Below, one piece after another: positions 17,603 to 25,590 of a stretch of DNA of 44,885 nt. The stretch's first letter is position 1. Each line of letters opens with the position of its first letter. Origin of the DNA: an uncultured Methylophilaceae bacterium (lineage in GTDB: Bacteria > Pseudomonadota > Gammaproteobacteria > Burkholderiales > Methylophilaceae); NCBI GenBank assembly GCA_903870995.1, contig CAIQFD010000052.1:1-44885 (forward strand), written 5' to 3'. Below the pieces are notes generated by a model. The model saw nothing but the letters and a program-made list of their open reading frames with translations. It did not search any database and was not told the origin of the DNA. Made by a program: the position numbers and the translations under genes.

Positions 17603-19369
17603 TTACTTCTGCCAAGTGTCTTTTAGTGTCACCGTTCTGTTAAACACTGGCTTGCCATCAATGCTGTCTTTTTTATCCGCCACAAAATAGCCGTGACGTT
17701 CAAATTGAAAGCTTTCTGCAGGCTTTGCATCTTTTAAACTTAATTCCAATTGAGCAGTAATACTAGTGACAGAGTTTGGATTAATATCATCTAAGTAATC
17801 GCGATCGCCACTGCCTGGGTGCGCTTCTTTAAACAGGCGATCGTACATGCGAATTTCAGCTTCATAGGCGTGTGCGGCAGATACCCAATGGATATTGCCC
17901 TTCACTTTGACGCTATCGGAGCCTGGCGTGCCTGATTTGGTGTCTGGCAGGTATTCGCAGTGTACGGTTGTCACATTGCCGTTGGTGTCTTTATCAAAAC
18001 CTGTGCATTTAACGACGTAACCATAGCGTAATCGTACTAAACCGTCAGGCATCAACCTGAAGAATCCTTTGCTTGGTTCTTCCATAAAGTCTTCGCGTTC
18101 AATCCAAAGCTCTTTGGTAAGTTGCACTGTACGTTTGCCTAGCTCTGGTTTGAGTGGGTGATTAGGTGCAAAGCAATCTTCTGATTGGTCTTCTGGATAG
18201 TTATCAATGACCAGTTTAATTGGGTCGAGAACGCCAATACGTCGCTCTGCTGAAAGGTTGAGCGTTTCGCGCATACAGTCTTCAAGGATGGTGTATTCAA
18301 TCCAAGAGTCAGATTTAGAAACGCCAATCCGCTCAGCGAATAAACGGAAGCCTTCTGGGGTGTAGCCGCGACGACGAGCACCCGCCAATGTTGGCAAACG
18401 TGGGTCATCCCATCCTGATACGTGTTTACCTTCAACTAAATCAATTAATTTACGTTTTGAAAGCACAACGTAAGTGAGATTCAAGCGAGCAAATTCATAT
18501 TGTTTCGGTAGGGGATGCGCAAGCATGCCAGCCTCAGCCAAACGCTCTAACACCCAATCGTAGAAAGGGCGTTGGTCTTCAAACTCAAGTGTACAAATTG
18601 AATGGGTGATGCCTTCAAATGCATCTTCAAGCGGGTGTGCAAAGGTGTACATTGGATAGATGCACCACTTGTCGCCAGTGTTATGATGGTGCGCACGTTT
18701 AATGCGGTAAATGGCTGGGTCGCGTAGGTTGATGTTTGGCGAAGCCATATCAATTTTTGCACGCAATACCATGCTGCCATCAGCATGTTTGCCGTCGCGC
18801 ATTTCACGGAATTTTTTGAGACTCTCTTCAATGGAACGCTCGCGCCAAGGTGAGTTTTTACCAGATTCAGTTAACGTGCCGCGATTAATGCGCATTTCTT
18901 CAGCGGATTGTTCATCTACATAAGCTTTTCCTGCATTGATTAAAGCTTCAGCGGCTTGGTACATTAAATCAAAATAATTGCTGGCGAAGTATAGATGTGA
19001 CTTACCAAAAGCATCCCAGCCAAAACCCAGCCACTTGACCATCTCGGTAATACTATCGACGTACTCTTGCTCTTCTTTTTCAGGGTTGGTGTCATCAAAG
19101 CGCATATGGCACACGCCTTCATAATCCCGTGCCAAACCAAAATTCAAGCAAATACTTTTTGCGTGCCCAATATGTAAATAGCCATTTGGTTCTGGCGGAA
19201 AGCGCGTACGAATTTTGGCTGGATCAGGTTGGCCTGCGGCATGGTGCGTGGCATCGCCGGGGGTGCATGCCCAGTGGCGGCTAGCATTCGTACCCTGAGC
19301 TAAATCACGGTCAATGATGCCGCGAATAAAGTTTGAAGCAGGTGCAATTGGTGTTTTTTCTGATGACAT
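17603..19369 (-). CDS. glnS: Glutaminyl-tRNA synthetase
   Basis: Class I aminoacyl-tRNA synthetase charging tRNA-Gln. The catalytic domain has RFPPEPNGYLHIGHAKSI (HIGH motif), the acidic MRFDDTNPEKE, and the KMSKS-type VVLSKRKL. The C-terminal half is the beta-barrel anticodon-binding region. The start at 19369 (MSSEKTPIAP) gives 588 residues. The frame is open further upstream (to 19501), but that segment has no family character and overlaps the birA promoter region. No strong Shine-Dalgarno was seen. It is divergent from birA with 106 bases between starts. Confidence 0.96.
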   Translation of the reverse strand: MSSEKTPIAPASNFIRGIIDRDLAQGTNASRHWACTPGDATHHAAGQPDPAKIRTRFPPEPNGYLHIGHAKSICLNFGLARDYEGVCHMRFDDTNPEKEEQEYVDSITEMVKWLGFGWDAFGKSHLYFASNYFDLMYQAAEALINAGKAYVDEQSAEEMRINRGTLTESGKNSPWRERSIEESLKKFREMRDGKHADGSMVLRAKIDMASPNINLRDPAIYRIKRAHHHNTGDKWCIYPMYTFAHPLEDAFEGITHSICTLEFEDQRPFYDWVLERLAEAGMLAHPLPKQYEFARLNLTYVVLSKRKLIDLVEGKHVSGWDDPRLPTLAGARRRGYTPEGFRLFAERIGVSKSDSWIEYTILEDCMRETLNLSAERRIGVLDPIKLVIDNYPEDQSEDCFAPNHPLKPELGKRTVQLTKELWIEREDFMEEPSKGFFRLMPDGLVRLRYGYVVKCTGFDKDTNGNVTTVHCEYLPDTKSGTPGSDSVKVKGNIHWVSAAHAYEAEIRMYDRLFKEAHPGSGDRDYLDDINPNSVTSITAQLELSLKDAKPAESFQFERHGYFVADKKDSIDGKPVFNRTVTLKDTWQK

Positions 19370-19475
19370 ATCAAATACATTAAATAGATTAACCGTTATT
19401 TTACACCGTGAGCGCCTTTGCGTGGCGTGTTCCTTCATGATGCCAGCGATAAGGCATGCTAAACTCTCATGCAAT

Positions 19476-20495
19476 ATGATTAATTCGCTCACATTCCCCA
19501 TTTTACGGTTGCTGGCTGATGGTCGTTTTCACTCTGGCGAGGCTATTGCCAAGCATTTTGATGTGACGCGCACGACTGTGTGGAGTGCAATTCAAGAAGC
19601 GCAGTCATTGGGGGTTGAGGTTTTCTCGGTGCGAGGTCGTGGCTATAAATTGCCTGATGCCATTACGATGCTCAATCACGAAGAAATTCTGAATGCCATC
19701 GGTCAAGAGCGTGCTTGGTTTAAGCTGGAGTTACATGACACGCTTGAATCAACCAATACCTACTTGATGAAAAAAACCAACGCAAGCCAAGCGCAAACAC
19801 TCGGCGGACAAGTAGCCGCACATGCCACTTGCGTGGTGGCAGCGCTACAAACGTCAGGTAAGGGGCGTCGTGGGCGAGCTTGGCAAGCGGGGCTGGGGGC
19901 AAGCTTAACTTTTTCTTTGCTTTGGCGTTTCCAAATGGGCGCTTCAGCACTTTCTGGCTTGAGTTTAGCGGTGGGCGTGGCTTTAATTCGGGCACTACAA
20001 ACATTAGGTGTATCAACAGCCAAGCTCAAATGGCCCAATGATGTGCTTATTGAAACGCCAGTGGGCAAACAAAAGTTGGCAGGCATTTTGATTGAGCTGC
20101 AAGGCGATATGGATGGGCCAAGTGCGGCTGTGATTGGTGTAGGGATTAACTTACGTTTGCCTGAAAGCATTGCACGTAATATTGATCAGCCATTCACTGA
20201 TATTTATAGCGTTAAGCCTGATGCGGCAAATCCTAATCTCCTTCTCGGCATTGTCCTAAAACATATGGCTGATGTCTTAAGTGCTTTTGAGCAAAGTGGT
20301 TTTGAAGCCTTGCGTGAAGAGTGGATGCAAAACCATGCTTACCATCAGCAAGCAGTGCGGATGGTAATGCCGGATGGACGTGAAGTGCTAGGTGAGGTGG
20401 TTGGCGTTGCGAGTGATGGAATTTTGCTGGTGAATACGCCACAAGGCGAACAGCGTTTTTCTGCAGGTGAAATTAGTTTGAGAGGTATCACGTGA
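19476..20495 (+). CDS. birA: Biotin-[acetyl-CoA-carboxylase] ligase, bifunctional with N-terminal HTH
   Basis: Activates biotin to biotinyl-AMP and transfers it to the BCCP subunit of acetyl-CoA carboxylase; forms with the HTH domain can also repress bio genes. From ATG 19476 it has 339 residues. Residues about 5-60 are a winged helix (GEAIAKHFDVTRTTVWSAIQEAQ). The catalytic core has GKGRRGRAWQAGLGASLTF (biotin-binding loop) and LKWPNDVL with the conserved Lys. The C-terminal SH3-like domain is present (GEVVGVASDGILLV). The longer open frame from 19314 overlaps glnS and is not favoured. Its last 4 bases overlap coaX. Confidence 0.95.
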   Translation: MINSLTFPILRLLADGRFHSGEAIAKHFDVTRTTVWSAIQEAQSLGVEVFSVRGRGYKLPDAITMLNHEEILNAIGQERAWFKLELHDTLESTNTYLMKKTNASQAQTLGGQVAAHATCVVAALQTSGKGRRGRAWQAGLGASLTFSLLWRFQMGASALSGLSLAVGVALIRALQTLGVSTAKLKWPNDVLIETPVGKQKLAGILIELQGDMDGPSAAVIGVGINLRLPESIARNIDQPFTDIYSVKPDAANPNLLLGIVLKHMADVLSAFEQSGFEALREEWMQNHAYHQQAVRMVMPDGREVLGEVVGVASDGILLVNTPQGEQRFSAGEISLRGIT

Positions 20496-21235
20496 TTTTA
20501 GCAATAGACGCAGGGAATACACGTACCAAGTGGGCAATATTCGGTGATGATGGCAATGTTCAAGATGCAGGAGTCTCTCTGAATGTTGAACTTGCTGAGT
20601 TTAACATCCCCTTGAGCTGGAGAGCATGTCAACGAGCTATTGTAGCCAATGTGGCGGGAGAGCGTGTTGCAATAAGCATCACTGCCTTATTGAAAAAAGC
20701 AGAGATTGCATTTGTGTGTGCAAAGTCAGAAGGCGAAACGCTGGGTTTGAAAAGTAAGTACGAAGCGCCAGAAAGTTTAGGTGTCGACCGCTGGGCTGCC
20801 CTCGTTGCGGCATTTAAGCGCTATTTGAATCAGCCTGCATGTTTGGTCGTGAATGCAGGCACAGCCCTCACTATTGATGCGATTTATCAAAATGCGTTCA
20901 TGGGCGGATTGATAGTGCCTGGTTTTAGCATGATGCAAAATGCTTTGTTACAAAATACCGCGGCGGTTAATCCACAGAACGGCCAAGCGAAAGCTTTTCC
21001 GCTTAGCACTGCTGATGCAAGTTATAGCGGTGCTTTAACAGCGATTGTTGGTGCGATTGTTATGCAGGCGGATAGGCTAGAATCGCATTGTCAAGATGTG
21101 CCGACTGTTGTGATGTCAGGTGGAGATGCGGCAATTTTGATGCCTATTTTGACGCAAGTATTTGGCGCAAAGCCTGTGCTAGCAGAAAATTTGGTATTGG
21201 AAGGTTTGTATTTGATGGAAAGTGCAAAATCATGA
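20492..21235 (+). CDS. coaX: Type III pantothenate kinase
   Basis: First step of coenzyme A synthesis, phosphorylation of pantothenate. The 247-residue product belongs to the ASKHA fold: phosphate-1 loop LAIDAGNTRTKWAIF at the N terminus, GVDRWAALVAA, and the Thr/Asp-containing VNAGTALTIDAI. The GTG start at 20492 overlaps the birA stop and has GAGAGG 6 bases before it. It is followed by an ATGA overlap with the next small gene, so birA-coaX-21232 are translationally coupled, as is frequent in betaproteobacteria. Confidence 0.95.
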   Translation: MILAIDAGNTRTKWAIFGDDGNVQDAGVSLNVELAEFNIPLSWRACQRAIVANVAGERVAISITALLKKAEIAFVCAKSEGETLGLKSKYEAPESLGVDRWAALVAAFKRYLNQPACLVVNAGTALTIDAIYQNAFMGGLIVPGFSMMQNALLQNTAAVNPQNGQAKAFPLSTADASYSGALTAIVGAIVMQADRLESHCQDVPTVVMSGGDAAILMPILTQVFGAKPVLAENLVLEGLYLMESAKS

Positions 21236-21420
21236 AGCGAAATGTCATTCTTCTCGTCTTATTAAATATCGTTATTTTTTCCTACTTTCAATGGCCTGAT
21301 TCTGCCTCAAATAACACACATCAGGCTTTGCCAGAGATGCATCCTGAAAAAGCTCAATTGCTTAGTGATCAGCAAGTTCAAGCGTTACCAGCCGCTTCAG
21401 AACCATTGTCCACGGAGTAA
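21232..21420 (+). CDS. 62-residue membrane-anchored protein, likely remnant or short form of the coaX-linked SPOR-domain protein
   Basis: The ATG at 21232 overlaps the coaX stop (ATGA). The protein has a short basic start, one hydrophobic helix (about residues 5-20, [17 protein letters not shown]) and a periplasmic tail with [20 protein letters not shown]. In many betaproteobacteria coaX is followed by a SPOR-domain protein of about 200 residues with this kind of membrane helix and a conserved PEKxxLLS segment. Here the frame stops right after that segment and no SPOR domain follows. It may be a truncated remnant or a functional short form. Coupling to coaX argues that it is translated. Confidence 0.65.
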   Translation: MKRNVILLVLLNIVIFSYFQWPDSASNNTHQALPEMHPEKAQLLSDQQVQALPAASEPLSTE

Positions 21421-21425
21421 TTGAT

Positions 21426-21905
21426 ATGACAATCTCTAGTGAAGCACGGCCGCCTTTTCCACCATTTACGCGTGAAACAGCGATGCAAAAAGTACGTATG
21501 GCCGAAGATGGCTGGAATAATCGCGACCCAGAAAAAGTAGCTTTGGCCTACACCGTGGAGAGCCAGTGGCGCAATCGTAATGAATTTACAAAAGGGCGCG
21601 TTGAGATTCTTGAGTTCTTAAAACGCAAATGGGCGAAAGAGCATGAATATCGTTTGGTTAAAGAGTTGTGGGCGTTTGAAGGTAATCGCATCGCAGTGCG
21701 CTTTGCTTACGAGTGGCATGATGATGCGGGCAAATGGTGGCGTTCATATGGTAACGAGAATTGGGAGTTTGATGAAAATGGCCTCATGCAAAAACGCTAT
21801 GCCAGCATTAATGACTTAGCGATTCAAGCATCAGAGCGATTGTTTCATTGGCCGCAGGGTAGGCGGCCAGATGGGCATAAAGGCTTAAGTGAGTTAGGTT
21901 TATAG
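21426..21905 (+). CDS. DUF1348 / NTF2-like (SnoaL-type) protein
   Basis: 159 residues without a signal peptide, so cytoplasmic. The sequence has the DUF1348 pattern: [19 protein letters not shown], then [21 protein letters not shown], and a central [15 protein letters not shown], ending with the conserved [12 protein letters not shown]. The family has the small cone-shaped NTF2 fold and no established reaction. It starts 5 bases after the small membrane protein gene, so it probably belongs to the birA-coaX unit. Confidence 0.8.
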   Translation: MTISSEARPPFPPFTRETAMQKVRMAEDGWNNRDPEKVALAYTVESQWRNRNEFTKGRVEILEFLKRKWAKEHEYRLVKELWAFEGNRIAVRFAYEWHDDAGKWWRSYGNENWEFDENGLMQKRYASINDLAIQASERLFHWPQGRRPDGHKGLSELGL

Positions 21906-21906
21906 T

Positions 21907-22254
21907 TTAGCTCTCAAAAAGCAAACCACGTTTTGCCAGTGTTTTTACGAAAATATAGTTTGGAATGAATAGAGCGATCCCTATCTTCCAATACCCTGCT
22001 GTGTCGAATTGAAAGTCAGTTAAAACAAAGAAGAAAAATCCCAAAACGCCTATGTGAGCTAGTATGCCCGCCAGAAAAATCATTAAGTCAGTAAACATGG
22101 TCGCTGACTTACCAACAATCGTAATGAATACGGAGAATGCAAAAATTGCCCCTACAATCTGACCTGCGAATAATGGAGACATTGCGGCCGCGATTAAAAA
22201 AGTAAATAATTTTCGCCCGCGTTGCGCTTGTTGATGTTCGTTAAGAGTGGCCAT
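21907..22254 (-). CDS. Small integral membrane protein of unknown function
   Basis: 115 residues with a polar, basic N-terminal segment (MATLNEHQQAQRGRK) and three hydrophobic helices near 16-48, 53-78 and 86-102. No enzymatic motif was recognised. It converges on the DUF1348 gene with 1 base between the stop codons. An 18-bp perfect palindrome lies 74 bases upstream of its start and could be its operator. I do not recognise the family. Confidence 0.65.
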   Translation of the reverse strand: MATLNEHQQAQRGRKLFTFLIAAAMSPLFAGQIVGAIFAFSVFITIVGKSATMFTDLMIFLAGILAHIGVLGFFFFVLTDFQFDTAGYWKIGIALFIPNYIFVKTLAKRGLLFES

Positions 22255-22327
22255 TTGCTAATTTCCCTGTTGAGTTGAGTTTGCTGATTTTAGCATGGTG
22301 AATATTAAATTTACATTAAAAATCAAT

Positions 22328-22345
22328 ATGTTAAATATTTAACAT
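22328..22345. promoter_or_regulatory. 18-bp perfect palindrome upstream of the membrane protein gene
   Basis: ATGTTAAATATTTAACAT reads the same on both strands. It lies in the 157-base gap between the membrane protein start (22254) and the lpdA end (22412), in the position of a regulator site for the former. AT-rich self-complementarity could arise by chance, hence moderate confidence. Confidence 0.45.
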
Positions 22346-22374
22346 TTGGCTTTAGATATGATTTTTTGGCAATA

Positions 22375-22398
22375 AAAAAGAGGCCTAGGCCCCTTTTT
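22375..22398. terminator. Terminator of the aceEF-lpdA operon
   Basis: An A-tract, then G-A-GGCC / GGCC-C-C, then a T-tract: the core GGCCTAGGCC (22382-22391) is extended across one mismatch by G-C and five A-T pairs. It lies 14 bases past the lpdA stop and can act on both strands. Confidence 0.85.
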
Positions 22399-22411
22399 CA
22401 AATTAACGCAA

Positions 22412-24199
22412 TTACCTTTTTTTAATGTACAAGTCAGTAATCGTGCCTTCTTTCATTTCAGCTGCGAAGCACACTGTTTCTGAAAGCGTTGGGTGAGCAT
22501 GAATCGTCAAGCCTAAGTCATGTGCATCAGCGCCCATTTCAATTGCTAACACAGCTTCTGCAAGTAACTCGCCAGCATTCACGCCGACAATCCCAGCACC
22601 AATAACGCGGTGTGTGTCTTTATCGAAAATCAGTTTAGTTGAGCCTTCGGTACGTGCAATTGAAAGTGCACGTCCGCTAGCTGCCCATGGGAAGCTAGCT
22701 TTTTCAATCGTGATGCCTTTGGCTTTCGCTTCAGTTTCTGTCACGCCCGCCCAAGCAACTTCTGGATCTGTATAAGCGACAGATGGAATCACCATTGCTT
22801 GGAACTCAACCTTATGGCCTGCAATGACTTCTGCGGCTACTTTGCCTTCGTGTGTGGCTTTGTGTGCCAACATTGGTTGACCGACAATATCGCCAATCGC
22901 GAAGATATGAGGCATGTTGGTACGCATTTGTTTATCGACATTGATGAAGCCGCGCTCATCAACAGCTACACCTGCGTTTTCAGCGCCAATGTTGAGGCCG
23001 TTAGGACGGCGACCAATTGACACTAGTACGCGGTCGTAAACTTCAACGCCTTTAGGTGCATCAGTGTTACCGTTTACGCCTTCAAAGCTCACATGAATGC
23101 CGTCTTTCTTTGCTTCGATGTTAGCCACTTTGGTATTCAGCATAATCGCTTCAAAACGCTTTTCCATCCGTTTTTGCAATGGACGCACTAAGTCACGGTC
23201 GCAACCTTGAATAAGACCATCAGTAAATTCCACCACGCTGACTTTTGAGCCGAGCGCATCGTAAACCGTACCCATTTCTAGGCCTATAATGCCACCGCCG
23301 ATGACGAGCATGCGTTTTGGTACATCAGCCAAGGCTAATGCTCCAGTTGAGTCCATGATGCGTTCGTCATCTGGTGCGCCAGGGAATTTAGTTGCTTGTG
23401 AGCCAGCGGCGATAATCGCATTTTCAAAGCCGATTTTAGTGACTTTGCCATCTGCGCCTGTGACAGCGATTTGGTTAGGGCTGGTGAATTTACCTAAGCC
23501 TTGCACCACAGTTACTTCACGTTGTTTCGCCATTGCTGCTAAGCCGCCTGTGAGCTTACCTACCACGTCGTTGGCTTTCCATGTGCGGAGTTGCTCAAGG
23601 TCAACATTTGGCTTGCCAAAAGATACACCGTGATGCGCTGTTTCTTCGGCTTCAGTAATTACTTTGGCTGTGTGTAATAGCGCTTTAGATGGAATACAAC
23701 CCACGTTTAAGCAGACGCCACCCAGCGTTGAATAGCGTTCAATTAAGACTACTTTTTTGCCCAAGTCAGCTGCGCGGAAAGCGGCAGTGTAGCCCCCAGG
23801 GCCAGAGCCTAATATGACAACTTCACAAGTCACATCATTGTCGCTTTGTGCCACAGTTGGTGTTGGCGCTTGAGCCGGCTGGCTTAAAGCAGTCGTAGGC
23901 GCAGCTTCGGCTTTCGGTGTTTCCGCTATAGGCACTTCTGTTTGAACGGCGCTGCCAGCTTCGGCTTCAAGCACTAAAATTGGTGAGCCTTTTGCAATCT
24001 TATCGCCTACTTTAATTTTGATTTCTTTCACTACGCCAGCATCTGAAGATGGAATATCCATGGATGCTTTGTCTGACTCAAGCGTGATTAAAGAATCTTC
24101 TTTTGCAACGGTGTCGCCTACTTTGACCAATACCTCAATAACATCAACGCTATCGAAGTTGCCAATATCAGGGACGATGACTTCTACTAAATTGCTCAT
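22412..24199 (-). CDS. lpdA: Dihydrolipoyl dehydrogenase (E3) with N-terminal lipoyl domain
   Basis: Reoxidises dihydrolipoyl groups of pyruvate dehydrogenase with NAD. The product has 595 residues, about 120 more than ordinary E3, because residues 1-80 form a lipoyl domain with the lipoylated Lys at 44 (ESDKASMD). An Ala/Pro/Thr linker (81-122) follows. The flavoprotein part has [14 protein letters not shown], the redox cysteines C163 and C168 in [13 protein letters not shown], the NAD motif [12 protein letters not shown], and the C-terminal HAHPTLSE catalytic His-Glu. A lipoyl-bearing E3 is known from Ralstonia and Neisseria. Its start lies 9 bases after aceF with AAGGGGT as Shine-Dalgarno. 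Confidence 0.96.
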   Translation of the reverse strand: MSNLVEVIVPDIGNFDSVDVIEVLVKVGDTVAKEDSLITLESDKASMDIPSSDAGVVKEIKIKVGDKIAKGSPILVLEAEAGSAVQTEVPIAETPKAEAAPTTALSQPAQAPTPTVAQSDNDVTCEVVILGSGPGGYTAAFRAADLGKKVVLIERYSTLGGVCLNVGCIPSKALLHTAKVITEAEETAHHGVSFGKPNVDLEQLRTWKANDVVGKLTGGLAAMAKQREVTVVQGLGKFTSPNQIAVTGADGKVTKIGFENAIIAAGSQATKFPGAPDDERIMDSTGALALADVPKRMLVIGGGIIGLEMGTVYDALGSKVSVVEFTDGLIQGCDRDLVRPLQKRMEKRFEAIMLNTKVANIEAKKDGIHVSFEGVNGNTDAPKGVEVYDRVLVSIGRRPNGLNIGAENAGVAVDERGFINVDKQMRTNMPHIFAIGDIVGQPMLAHKATHEGKVAAEVIAGHKVEFQAMVIPSVAYTDPEVAWAGVTETEAKAKGITIEKASFPWAASGRALSIARTEGSTKLIFDKDTHRVIGAGIVGVNAGELLAEAVLAIEMGADAHDLGLTIHAHPTLSETVCFAAEMKEGTITDLYIKKR

Positions 24200-24208
24200 G
24201 CCAACCCC

Positions 24209-25543
24209 TTAAAGTAACAATCGACGAACGTCGGATAACATCATGCGCAAGTGGCTAGTGAAACGCGCGCCATCTGCACCGTCAATTACGCGGTGGTCGT
24301 ATGAAAGGGACATTGGCAAGATGAGTCGTGGCTCAAAGCCGCCTGTTTCTTTGTTATAAACAGGTTGGAATGTAGAGCGAGATACACCCAAAATCGCCAC
24401 TTCAGGGCAATTAATAATTGGGGTGAACATCGTGCCACCAATTCCGCCTAGGCTAGAGATGGTGAAGCAACCGCCTTGCATTTCTTCAATCTTCAACTTA
24501 CGTTCCCGGGCTTTGCCTGACAAATCAGCTAAGTCGCGCGCAATGTCGAGTACGTCTTTTTTATCCACATCGCGCACTACAGGCACTACCAAGCCATCTG
24601 GTGTGTCGCATGCGAAGCCGACGTTAAAGTAGTTTTTCATAATCAAACTGTCGCCATCAGCAGAAAGCGAAGCGTTGAAATTTGGATAAGTACGAAGGGC
24701 ATTCACGACAGCTTTCATTAAGAAAGCGAGTAGTGTTAATTTTGCGCCGCGTTTTTCAGCATCAGCCAGCATTGACTTGCGGAAATCTTCTAGGTCAGTA
24801 ATGTCTGCTTCATCGAACTGCGTGACGTGAGGTGCAGTGACCCAGTTGCGGTGCAAGTTTGCGCCAGATAATTTTTTGATACGTGAAAGCGGTTTGTTTT
24901 CAATCTCACCGAACTGGCTGAAGTCAATCACAGGCATTGCTAATGTCGTTAAACCAGAGCCCATGTTTTCAGAGCGAGGTTTTGCAAGCTCGCCTTTGAC
25001 AAAGGCTTGCACATCTTCTTGGCTAATACGGTTTTTAGGACCTGTGCCACGTACTAAACTTAAATTAACACCAAGCTCACGTGCGAATTTACGTACCGAT
25101 GGACTTGCGTGCGCTAATTTGCCATCTGCTGCCACCGCGCTGGCACCAATTGGATTAGGTGTAGCTTGTGGTTGAATGACCTTAGGCACTTCAGGCACTG
25201 GGCGTGAAGGCTCAGGGATGGCGACGGGTTTTTCATCAACGGTGACAGTTGCAACTACTGGTGTTGCGCTTGGTTTCGCCGCAGGTTTTTCAGCAGGTGC
25301 ATCTTCAGATGCATCTAGCGTCAAAATTAAACCACCTTGTGCTGCTTTATCCCCCACTTTCATACTGATGCTTTTTACTACGCCACCAAATGGCGCAGGA
25401 ATATCCATCGACGCTTTGTCAGATTCTAAAGTGATGAGTGAGTCATCTTTTGCAACAGTGTCACCTTCTTTTACCAGCAATTCGATGACGTCTACGCTAT
25501 CAAAGTTACCAATATCTGGGACAAGAACTTCTTTAATTGCCAT
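24209..25543 (-). CDS. aceF: Pyruvate dehydrogenase E2, dihydrolipoamide acetyltransferase
   Basis: Core of the pyruvate dehydrogenase complex; transfers the acetyl group to CoA. The 444-residue product has a single lipoyl domain (1-77, lipoylated Lys 43), a Pro/Ala-rich linker, and a peripheral-subunit-binding domain near 146-182 (ASPSVRKFARELGVNL). A catalytic acyltransferase domain follows, ending with the active-site DHRVIDG (His 417). Escherichia coli E2 has three lipoyl domains; here one is on E2 and one on E3. AAGGAA precedes the start at good spacing. Middle gene of the aceE-aceF-lpdA operon. Confidence 0.96.
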   Translation of the reverse strand: MAIKEVLVPDIGNFDSVDVIELLVKEGDTVAKDDSLITLESDKASMDIPAPFGGVVKSISMKVGDKAAQGGLILTLDASEDAPAEKPAAKPSATPVVATVTVDEKPVAIPEPSRPVPEVPKVIQPQATPNPIGASAVAADGKLAHASPSVRKFARELGVNLSLVRGTGPKNRISQEDVQAFVKGELAKPRSENMGSGLTTLAMPVIDFSQFGEIENKPLSRIKKLSGANLHRNWVTAPHVTQFDEADITDLEDFRKSMLADAEKRGAKLTLLAFLMKAVVNALRTYPNFNASLSADGDSLIMKNYFNVGFACDTPDGLVVPVVRDVDKKDVLDIARDLADLSGKARERKLKIEEMQGGCFTISSLGGIGGTMFTPIINCPEVAILGVSRSTFQPVYNKETGGFEPRLILPMSLSYDHRVIDGADGARFTSHLRMMLSDVRRLLL

Positions 25544-25590
25544 GCTGTTATTCCTTAAGATAGTCTTCTCTGTATAAGCTAAATGATTGC

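Noticed and set aside
19314-19475. Upstream extension of birA (54 residues)
   Set aside because: It is antisense to the glnS 5' end and precedes the natural HTH start at 19476.
19370-19501. Upstream extension of glnS (44 residues)
   Set aside because: It overlaps the birA upstream region and start, and family members begin close to the chosen Met.
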